This document shows positions 25,504-36,800 of a DNA stretch of 64,000 nucleotides, in pieces; position 1 is the stretch's first letter; each line of letters starts with the position of its first letter. The stretch is from contig NC_089319.1 in NCBI RefSeq assembly GCF_036669915.1, positions 4,880,826 to 4,944,825 on the forward strand. Direction: 5' to 3'. A program made the translations under genes and the position numbers. The stretch is from Pocillopora verrucosa (taxonomy: Eukaryota > Cnidaria > Anthozoa > Scleractinia > Pocilloporidae). The notes beneath the pieces are model-generated. The model was not told the DNA's origin and did no database searches. It was given only the letters and a program-made list of their open reading frames with translations.

Positions 25504-26249
25504 CTTGCAGAGGTGGCCATACTTTCACTGTTGATTAAAGACAAGACAAATTTCAATAAACGAATAATTTAATATTAAAATTGAAAAAGAAAACCAAAAG
25601 ATCTTCCTACTTCTCTGAGTTCAATCAAAATTTCAAAGAATAACGGTCGATTGATAGTTTTACCTAATGCATAACTGAGATGTGGTGAAAATGATGGGAA
25701 TTACTTTTTGACACTAGAATGCTCCTTATTTTTAAAATCAGCGACCAAAATATTTCTTATTGTTTCTGTATTTCGAGAACACTTCCATTGGATTGCCTTA
25801 AAGATCGATTCATATAACTCAGTTTATTACTCCTTGGAAAATTGGTTGCAGGAAACTTCTGTGAAAGAACGCATATATTATGTTTTTTGTTTTGAAGTTC
25901 TTTCAACCTTCCCCATTGGATATTAACTCATACCTCTGATCACCACCACCGCTGTCAACATTGATGGCTTATCACTTTTAAAACACGAACATTACTGATT
26001 TATGTAATGTGTAAATCAGCGGGCTTAAAGTATGGACTTTCTCCGTGTGTTTTTAAGAGGTTGTCTTGATAATGTTTGGTCAAGATTGTAGCTTAATTTG
26101 AATTGACCACTCCCTCTATGTGGCCGGAAATATTTCTAAACATGCATGCCTGTGCCACACATCGATCCTTAAGATCAGACAGTCTTGACTTATTAAAGTA
26201 AAATACTGAAGGTGAACTGAGCTTCGTGAAGAGATAAATGCGAACTCAC

Positions 26250-29200
26250 CTTTCGTACAATGGGTTGTCGCTTTCCTTCACTGTTTTATTGCTGAAAGAA
26301 GACAATTTCGAATCACATTTTGTGGAAAAGCGTACAATTTGAGTGTTTGAATTTGATCAATAAAATTGGCAAACTAGTTTAACCTGTTATTATACATTCC
26401 AGGTGGGTCGACATATGTGTAACGATTATCATTTTCTTCTTCATCACAGCCAGAACTGAAAGCAGAAAAACATGCAAGTATGTGTTTGATAAGATTCTTC
26501 ATATACACACACGTTACAAGCCCCGTCGCTCCCTCTCAACCTGACTTTGAAAAAAGCTCACCGGGCGCGACAATTTTAGGATTTACGGCAGATGCAGGTA
26601 GTGAAGTAGAAGCGACACGACCATCAGTGACAAAGAAATGTCGAATTGTAACCCTGGCCACAAACTTTCACAGGTTTTACCTCGTGTTACACACATCCGT
26701 TGGGGTGGCGTAAATGAAGACTGCTTTCTCGTCCGGTTGAAAGCTCACTGCAGGTGTGTTCCGGTTGTTTTGATTTTCCCTACTACGCCTGCAGTAAATT
26801 TGAAAATCCAAAAAAAGAAAAAAAAAACTGGATGAAACATATAGTTTGCTTCACTAACGGTGTGCAAACTTTTGTAAAGATTTTCCGTACATTTAGCTTA
26901 CTCTAAAGGTGCCGTTCACAATCGATAGTTGAGTTCAAAATGAGATCAGAAAAGTAAATTATGAGAGATTCCTATACGACTTGCTATGTACGCTTGCGAA
27001 GGTGGCAAAACTTCACATTAGCACTTCATGATTTTAAATGAAAAAAACTGTAATTATCCTTACTGTCTGCTTAACAATTCTCATGATAACAATTTGATAT
27101 TGGATCAACTAATAATCTCCTAATTGATATTTTTCTTTATTCTCATCACTTCTATGCTTGATATTGTATTTTTATTGTAAGGAGAAATTCTTTCTTGGTC
27201 ACTCATGGGAGGGAAAGGGCTAAGGATATAATAATGATAACAAAAAGTTGAACTTACCGCTTTTTGTGAAAACAAAACAAAGTTATTGCGAGTATCGCAC
27301 AAATTACTGCCAAAGCTGCTGTCAATCCAGCAATTAGGGAGGTGTTTGACTCAGACTCTCTTCCATCGTCCAAGGTGTCAGACAAACCTTCTCCTCTCGT
27401 CATGGAGGTGGGATCTGTTTTTTCTTGAGAGCCGAGTTTGCTCTCTCTTGTAGAAGATATCTCTTGAGTGGTCTCTTCGCTTGATGACGTTGTGGTTACT
27501 TTGTCTTTGACCATGTTTGTCTGAGTTGAGGCAAGGGTAGTGCTAGTAGTTGTTTTGGCTGCTGTGTTGAGAAAGATAGCGTATTTTTATGTTTGTGGCA
27601 TATACAGAATATTCCAGAATAGGATTCCTGGCCCAGCTTATTGCTATTTGGGGGCATGTCAGCTTGTCTTCCATTAATTGGTTAAACTACGCTGTACTTG
27701 ATTATGAGATTTCTATCGCGTTATAGTGTTCATGTCGGCAAAGCCCGAATCACTGAACTATTCAGCATAAAACTCAAGAGTGATTGTTAAAGAATTTTCT
27801 AGTTATTCAAAACGTAACAACAACCCAAGCGCATATTTTTGTTATTATGTTTACAACCGCTCGCTGTTATGCTAGTCACTCTACTTACTCTCTATTACGC
27901 AATAGATAGCGGGTAGCGTAGCCAATCAGATTGTGACATTCTGATTAGATTGCATATTCGCTTTAAACTAATAGCTATCATCACAGTTATTACGTGTTCT
28001 TATATCGGTCAATTTTGCTAGCTGTACTCTACTGAGCAGCTCGTTAAAGTAGAAAACTGTTTATGTGGACAAAATCTCTCATTTTACCCCTTCCCTTCCC
28101 CGAAGTAACTTCAAAAAAGTTATGACTTTCGTGGCCAAAGAGCAAATCGCAGCGGAGAAAACTTAAGTATGAACCATCAACTCGGTTAGTGTGAGGTATT
28201 TATAACCTTTTCCTCAAAAAGACGGGACTTCTATGAACCTTGAGGTCACTCCATGCTACGCACTGACAATTCAATTTCTTTTAAACGTATTCTCGTCAAT
28301 GGTTTTTAAGTTAAGCCTTAGAAATCATATCAAAACCTCAGTTTCATGTTAAGGCTACTGTATACTTTTGCCTTTCGTAAGCACATCCGTCTCCAATCGC
28401 TTTATCAAAAGGCAAATAACCTGGAAAATTAAAGAGTACAAAGACATCACCCTTTTTCGAGAGAGTCAAATGTAGCTATGAAAGTTATCGGATGTCTAAA
28501 TGTTTGAGGTTTTTTTAGGCTTACCCCTAATCTTTATAGCTTGGTACCTGGCACGAAATCCTTTGCCTGACAGAGTATCATCTGATCGAAAAATAACTGT
28601 AACATTGTTACCAGTGGAATTTAATTGAGGCGTTGTCATGTCGCAGACTGAACCAATCAAAGTTGTTGTTCCGTTCATTAATGTTTCCCACACGTTGACA
28701 AAGTCACAACAATAGCAAATCCACTCTAAACTGACGTCATCAAAAGTGATCAGAATAGCGTAATTCCAAGGGACTTCAATATGCCACTTGCACCAGGCCT
28801 TGTTGTTATAGTTTTGTGGATAGTATGGACTGTGGAAAGTGCCATTCAGTGCTGTCATTGTCTGCGTGCACTCTGTTCGAATGTAAGGAAAACCAAATTG
28901 AGAAAAAATATGTAAACATTGACCAATAATTCTACCTCGATGTTTAAGGGTGTCGCCTAGTGAAGTCTACTACGTTGAAGGGTTAAAATATTGTATTGAG
29001 TCCCTAACGTTAGCGTTTTAACATATAGAAAGTCTTAAGCCGTTTTCCCTTTTGAAAACGGTACACTTTGATTGATAAACCACATCCATCGAACATTACC
29101 TTGCTAAGTAAGGTTCGGGTTTGGAGGATTCGTTTACAAGACAACTGCCTTTTACTGTCATTACGAGCATTTCGTGTCGATGACGGCCTTCAGTTGATCT

Positions 29201-31313
29201 ATTCGAGCTAAAAAAAAAATAATTTTTTTTCTTTCGGATCGTTACAGGCAGGCTTATGGAGGAAGGAGATAAGGTAAGAAAGTCGAAAACCGATCGGGTC
29301 ACACAAGCGTGAACATCCAGGCCTTATTCCGAAGATGAAATATTAGTGGCATTGTAGGATGGAAACTGAGTGGTTGGCCTTCAAAATCAATCCAACAAGA
29401 GACCTGACAACAGACAGGAGGGACGCATATCCGTCCCTCTCTGACTACGTTTGTTTCCTTTCAACAATTTTTAGCATGAGAAGCTTGACCCAAGTGGGTA
29501 GCAAGCGTATACATATGGATTCACCACCACCCCACGCCTTTGCATGACTCCATTTTCCTGTTTTGTGTAAAGGAAAGGGAAAAGACTGCCATACAGGCTA
29601 CGACATTTGCAAAAATTCGCAACCTGTCGCAGGTGTAGCAAGCGTAATTTGAAGCTTCATTTCTCGACTTGGTTCTGCGTGAGCGCTCCAGCCTATCAGA
29701 TGTTTTTTTTTTTATCATTACTAGTTGCTACAAACCACAACTTGATGATAAGAGAGCCTGTTACCTCTATAGTAACAGTAACGTATTTTCGGCACGTAGA
29801 AGTCGGCTCCATAGGGATATGGGAACGATTTCTTGTCTATATTATGATCATCTTCTGTGTCATATGTAATGTATTCCATCTTATGTATGGTGTACAGAAC
29901 TTCTTGGCAACGCCGTCTAAACGCCATCAAGTAAAAGGGAGACGCAAAAGGAAGATCTATTGGCTCTTTATATCCGTTATTGGTGGTCTTACAGCAAAAG
30001 AATATCTTTGTGTCGTTATCAAATACTCCTCTTGGAAGAACGCCGGCATGGGCGTTTTTGTTTATTCCGCCAGCACCGTTTTCGTCATCCCATAATATAA
30101 ACCCACTCTGCAGTCCATCTGGACAATCAGAGCCTTTCTGATAGATGCAGTACTCCCCCGCAGGCCATCGGGATCGATTTCTTTCGACTGTTGCTGATAT
30201 GTTGTCCTTTATGCAGAAATACATTTCGACATCACCCGAGACCCGGCCTTTGAGCTGAGAGTTCGGAGAGACAGAAGTAACACTATCCTCGTCCTCGAGA
30301 TCCTGGTAGATGTATCCTGTTTGCCATTGAAATCCATTTGCCCCTGGGCAGCCACTTTTTGGCATGGGTAGTCCATACATTCCTGACGGCCATAATGCGG
30401 TACAGCAAACTGTGGAGAATTAAGATAAAGGTTTAGCTTATTTCAGAGCTAAAATTGCGAGTCGATTTCTGTTCAACCTATCCCGAACTTACATAAATAG
30501 TTGAAAACCCCTGCGGATTTATTTTCACTGTCTCGAAGGGAATTGTGGCAAACTCTTGCAGGAGATAATTGAAGTTTTTTTTTTGTTGTTGTTGTAAAGG
30601 TATGAAGAACTTTGAACATTGTGCTAAATGGTGGAGAAGCTCGACGAATGCAAAATTACGCTCTTTACGACAATCACGTCGCCCTGTTTTATGATACAAC
30701 TGAGAGCATTTAGACGGAGGTCATTCTTGCGAGACAAATATTGATTAGTTAGGTGGCTGAAATTTGCATAATCAGAAATTAATGCGTCTGTGCTTTTTTC
30801 AGCACGGTACTACCCGCTGGGTTTCATTGCCCAAGTTAATTTGTGAAGGAAGAAAACATTCATCTTGTGAGGAATGTCACATTCTTTTTTTAATTCCTCT
30901 CATCGAATTTTGCGATTAAGGGCGGCTATAGGCGGCACTGTCTCTATAATGATAAAATCTTAAACTCGGGAGAAGTGATTCTTAGATTTTTACTGAAACA
31001 TCTACGCATAAGCCGCTTTCAATTTCGATAAATGGCCTGAAAATTATTTTACCGTAGCTCGGTGATATATGCCGGGTCTTTCAAAGTTTACCGTGTCAAA
31101 ATTCGTAGTTAATACATTTTTCAATTCTGTATCCAAAATTCAGACCCTAGATACAAAAACACATAAATCAGTGTTGTTGACACCGTCCGCGTCAAACACG
31201 AAAGAGAATAAGTTTGAGCACATACCTTCTAAAGCAAGACAGCTGAGACACAGAAATCCTACCGTTCTGGGAAGAACGTGTAAAAGTCGTGAAATCAACA
31301 AAGTGCGAACCAT
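26250..31313 (-). CDS. Gene C: ApeC-CUB single-pass receptor with tyrosine-motif tail
   Basis: Third tandem copy. Exons: signal peptide 31226-31313, ApeC 29765-30409, CUB 28525-28872, stalk plus membrane helix 27258-27561, tail 26384-26455 and 26250-26291. Phases are 1, 1-1, 1-1, 1-2, 2-2, 2-2, as in B, with identical exon lengths and no stop. ApeC reads WPSGMYGLPM, SGCPGANGF, WPAGEYCIY, LWDDENG, FFCC, YCYYRG. The CUB loop is the most divergent part: EWICYCCD replaces ESGCCWCD of A and B, shifting cysteine spacing. The last clear tail exon ends SDNPLYER. A further in-phase exon at 25450-25503 (SENPLY) is a good candidate for continuation. The product should sit in the plasma membrane with ApeC and CUB outside. 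The ligand is unknown. Confidence 0.8.
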
Positions 31314-33802
31314 GTTTTGTGTTTTTTTCCCATCGGTTCCTCGTTGGTTAAAATCTATTTACCCAGGCTTGAAGGTAACTGCAATTTTATTCGCTCGAGC
31401 TGACCCTATCGATCGATGACAGCTTCTTCTCTTCGCGATCGAAGTTGGTCACAGTCATACGATTCATGCGTGACCTTGTTGTTACATAAGCAAAGCAAAC
31501 AGGAAATTAGCTTGAGTACTTCACAATGATCACGTCCTTAAATGTCCCGGCCTCACTGACGTTCTGTCCTTTAACAGGGCTGATCAAATTTTAATCGATT
31601 GCCTTGCGGCTTGATGGAAAATCGATATTCAATGGAAGAACAGAGTTTAAATTTTATTTTCTATTTTTTATGACTTGTTTCGAGTATTCTTATCACGCGT
31701 CAAAGCAAACTATTAAATCTTCTGACAATTTCCGCATTGTGTTTAAATGACAGGAATGTGACAATTTTATCCTCGTTAATTTAATTGAATTTGGGAACTT
31801 GATCTTGTGTTTTCCGTCGAAATCAAACTATTATAAAATGCGAAATTACATATTTCGATGTCGCGAAAACCGTCATATCTCAATTCTGAACAATGCCAAA
31901 GCTGATTTCAAAGACGAGCTGCGTGCAGTTCGTTAATCAAATTAGATCAGTGTGAAATTTGAATAAAGAACTATCGATAAGAGGACGAGTTTAGGTAGAT
32001 TTTGCCAAGTACGTGGGATATATAAATGGATTTAAGAATTAGGTTTGAAACATGTTAACTCAAATCAATTCGATATGGGGATGAACTTTGAAATTGAATA
32101 CAGGAGAATTTATAATAAAACTGGTTGTCATATTTGGGCCAAACGTGCAGAAACTTGAATTTGAAAATGTTTTCCCCTTTGGTAGCATGACCACTATCTG
32201 GCTATCACCGTAATATGTAATGTTCGCTATGTTTTTCCAGATAGCAGGGAGTCGTATCACAAGTTAAAAACTCTATGGGAGTGTTGAAATGTTAAACATA
32301 TTCAGTAGAGTAATTTGTGTCATTTTCGCGTGGTGATGATATGAAATCGGCCCGGAGGGCGAAGAAACACCTCACCTCGGTTAATTAAAATTTAATTTTG
32401 CCTCTTCGGAAGTTTTCAGACAAAGATTCTTTTCTCTTTAGTGCTTTATTCGTTACTGCCGATTTTTTTTCTCCATGTTCTTAAAGGAACACTTTCTTTA
32501 GCTGGTACACCTTCAGTTGTATATGAAAACATCAGTCATGTAGGAATTGCGGTAAAGACTTAGGTGATTAGAATAATCTAGTGCCTTGAAGCAAAACGGT
32601 GGCGTTTCTATCTCCCTTCTCCAGACAAAGTACAGCCCGTTGCCTCTCTTAACGCAAGGCTGATAAAAACATCAACAGCTGTTGCCATTTTGACCGAAAA
32701 AAAGGGTGTATTGCAAGTCTTATAATTTTCTTTACTAGAAGATCAGTTTCCTTCGCGATTAACTGTTATCCTGTAGTTGACGACGGAGTGGTCGATTCCT
32801 TCCTTGTTATCTTATTTAAAGGTGAAAGTATGAATTGCAACTTATTTGTGACTGAAGAGATTACGAGGGAATAAAAAACCGATTAGAATTTGCCTTGCTT
32901 CAACGTTTGGCTTTGTGGCATACTTAATAATTACACCCAACTATTAGCCTTGACATAGCCGTTCATTGCTTGCTTGGTTATGATTTAGGGCTAGGTATAG
33001 TTGCTATGAGATTTAGCTCACAAGCTTCAAGTGCTTTCCATTCAGGATCAGATTCTTTGTTTGTAAGTAAGACGTTTCCAATAAGCAACGTCGATTCATC
33101 TAAATGGACATTATTGAAACATGTCTGATTATGAAGTCTTGAAAAAATATTGTCTGACCACACCATGGCTGTTTTGCACTTGCAAATTTAAGTTCAATCA
33201 ACGCGTCTATTATCTTGCGGAAAGCCTAAAAATTGAAAATCAACGAAGTATACTTTCAGTCCACAGTCGTCACACATATATTAGACCATCCTGAAATCGA
33301 GAGAAAAAAATGGCAGTTTAAAAATGTTATTAATTACTCTTTCCTTCCCTTTAATTGCGCTTTTTTTAAACTTATTAACATCAAAAAATGTATTTATTGA
33401 AATAATTTCACATGATGAAATTTACTCTTGAATGACTTTTTATTTCAACCTTGGACCAATAAGGTATGATCTCCTGTTTAAACCAATGAAATGAATGATG
33501 TTACTACTGCATGGTGGAATCGTTGCGTAAGGTCTATAAAGAGCAAGAGATTATACAATGTCTTGTATTGAGTATGATCTAAACAAAGCTTTGCCCATAT
33601 GAGGTAGCGAAACCCAGATTGAAATAAGTGCGATAAGTTTGTTCTCGATGTAAAGAAGAAACATTTTTATAGATCAATATTATGTTATCATTAACTGAGG
33701 TTCTAGTAGGATGCATATGTATTCTCTTACAACGCAACTTCCTCCCCAATCATGCATGGCAGCAAATTCAACCAAAGCTACGTTTAGAACTGCAACACTG
33801 AC
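31314..33802. other. Spacer between gene C and gene D
   Basis: Similar to unit A 4809-7245. It must contain the gene C promoter on its left side and probably the missing terminal exon of gene D. A short open minus-strand stretch at 32978-33166 is noted above. Confidence 0.5.
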
Positions 33803-36800
33803 CCTTCATACACCGGATTGATGCATTCAGCCTCTTCTACACTTTGTAAAACATCATCCATGCTAGAACGAGATAATCACTCAAGTCATGCCACGCAAAA
33901 AAACTAACTAGAAGAACAGAACAGCTGTGATAATTGTTTAAGGTATTTACCTTTCGTACAAAATGTTCTCTTTTTCGTCTTGTCCAGTTTCGATGCTGAA
34001 GGTGATAAGAGAATTGGAAACGTGAGTATCGCTCTATTTTATCATTTGCAGATCACAGAGTATTTGGTCAGCGACACACCAGCTCGACTCTTATATATAC
34101 TACACTTTTGATAAAGCATTAAAATAAATCAAATTAAGCCGCGCGCATTTACAAAATAGCTCTTCTTTGTCACTGTTTCTTTAGAATTAGGATAGTTGAC
34201 TTTTGTGGAAGGCAGAAAAGCAGTAAGCCTACAGAAACACCGTGGGTTTAAGGGCGAGAACCAAAGGCAACGTAACCCACTAGTAATGCTAAGTACAGGA
34301 ATCGAGCCCGTGCCACGGTATTGATAGGCAAGTGTTCACATTAAATACCTGTTTTTTCGTTTTGGCTTCATGTGTCAATAGTGAACAAACGCACCGCAAC
34401 AAAGCGTTTCCGGTGATTCTCACTGATTTCATAATTTTTATAAGTATGGTTAATGTGTACTTCATCCTTCAAGATTTCTTTGGAGGATTGCTTTGGGGTT
34501 CTGTCACATTTACGATTCACCTCGAGCCTATTTTTTTCATAATAGCCTCTTTTTGTTCATACTATACAGAGATATCATCTTTGAAAAATACATAAAGCTG
34601 GACTGACACATGGCAAAAATAAACTGTTTGCTCCATCAAAACTATCTATGATGAGGCACACTGGGACGTCATCGTTGACAAATACATGAGGCTGGATTAA
34701 TACGTGGCAAAAATTAAGCTATTTGGTACATTAAAACTATCTATGATGTTACCAAAGTAAAGATCTTTTATGGTTAGGGACAGTACTACTGCATTTCTGA
34801 CCTGCTGCAATAGAGCGGATTGTCACTCTCTTTGATCTCGTCATCATCCGCAAACTGGTCATAGGAATCCATAAAATCCCTGTTTTGAAAAAGACAAAAC
34901 AAAAAATTCTCATCATCTCAAGGAATCGCTATTCTCGGGTATGCTTTAGGTATCTTAAACACTTTTAATATTAGAAAAATAGTCGTACCTGTTATCGTAT
35001 AAAATGTTAAATTGTTCCTTCTTTGTCAACGTTTCCGTGGTATAGCGTTCTCCTCTCTCATTTTCTCTGCTGAAACTGGTAACAGAAAACATTACCTACA
35101 GATCTACAAGGATTTTATTTTCTTTTGTACATACTTCCTCGACGTTACGACTGTACACCACCAGTTTTCTGCAGAGAATTAGATCGACTGGTTACCTGTC
35201 CACTTAAGAATAACTATGCTCCGCAGTGATTGGCTGGTTTTTAGTAGCTGTGCTTGGTGCCGATTTTTTGACGAAAATTTACACCATAATGTAACATCAG
35301 TGTTAGGAGAATTAGGAAGCAAAGAAGAGAATTGACTCGCTTAAACGCTGACTTCAGCTGTGTTAGGGCTCGCCCATACTACAGGGCATCTCAAGTGCCC
35401 ACCTTCTACGTAGGACATCGCCCGATTTGTAAGGCAGCGAAGTGTATTGACTGCGATTCATAGTCAATTACAATCAATCTCGGCGAGGTTTAGTGCTCTA
35501 CAAGGAGGCCTCGTCGCCTCAGAGTGACTTATAGGTGTGTCGGCTGTGAATTTCCGGTTTCCCTTAAATTTTGTCGCACCCAAAAGCAGTGTCAAACATT
35601 GCATCGTCAAGGGATCTTTCATTTATTAACATTCTCAACGAACGAAAAATGCCGTCTCTTTAACTACCGCGAATTCATTACGTTGTCGGTATCTTCTACA
35701 CTAGTTGATATCAACAGCTGTAATACAACGAGGGACGGCAACTGAAAGGAACACAAACTATAAACGTCGAATTCTGTGCACACCTTTCGTTGTACATGTT
35801 TGGAGGGTTGTTATCGTCTTCAGCTATCTTCTCACTAGCTGTGTAGCTGACAGTAAATTTGTTATGACCTTTGTCTGTCCTTTTGAACCGCCTAGAATTC
35901 AATTAAAAGGGTAAATAATTAGTATCAAGAATTTTATACAAACGCTATTATACATTTTTAATGAATTTTTGCCTGCGTTGTTTGTTTTCGAACTGATAAG
36001 CTGTAAAATCTGGTCTTTGATGTCCCTCAAAGGCCTAAGATATTTCATGGAAGTCCACACCTATTTTTCTTTTAATAAAGATAGGAAATCTGTGAAGGCA
36101 TTACATCGTGGTATGTCTCAAAACTGCCGTTGAAACATTAGTTTTAGAACTGACCCCAAATGATTATGCCTTGAACTCTGATCGTTACGCTTTACTTCTT
36201 TCATTGTAATGAAAAGTCATGGTCACTGTGCGATCAGTTATCGACTAATTTGCGATAGGTCATCGATTATCCATACCAGTTTCTACGGAGACAAACAAGT
36301 GCTACTGTTACCACCACAGCTAAAGCAGCCAACGAAGCTATCAAAGCAACAATGATGGGAACTTTCCCCGATGCTCTTGAATTTTTGTATTCAGCCTTCT
36401 GTTCGGTTTCTCCATTCGAGTTGCTCGGTTCCCCCTTACTCCTTGATTCGGTTAGTGGAAAGAGTTCTCCACTCGTTACCCTTGAGGTTGAAGTTCTCTG
36501 GGTGGTTTCATGCGGCCTTGTTCTTGGAGGCACCTCATGATCAGTTGTGATTGGTAGTGTTGTCACAGGTATGTTCGTAAATGGGGAGGTAAACGATCCG
36601 TTTGGATTGGTATGAACTGAGGATGCTTTTTGCGATGTTGAATGCCCACTTGAGCGTGTTGTTAGGGTTGATTGTTCTGTAGAGGATTCTTTAGCTGGTG
36701 TGATTGTTGTACCAGTTGTAATTTTGCTGTTGTTGCTTAAAGAAGTAAGTGTTGCTGTATTTCCGGCAGTAGGAGACTTATCATTTCCACTTGTTGTGCC

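Larger units (their letters stand above)
13482..26052. repeat. Tandem unit B
   Basis: Second copy, containing gene B. Relative to unit A it has a replaced segment (about 19761-20790) and about 1.97 kb of extra sequence (about 22317-24285), and it lacks the internal 1-kb duplication seen in unit A. Confidence 0.85.
26053..33890. repeat. Tandem unit C (partial)
   Basis: Third copy, containing gene C. Similarity to unit A stops near 33890, where gene D's own tail begins. The part shared with A includes the NPVY mini-exon of gene D, which shows that the duplicated segment spanned the end of one receptor gene and the whole of the next. Confidence 0.8.
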
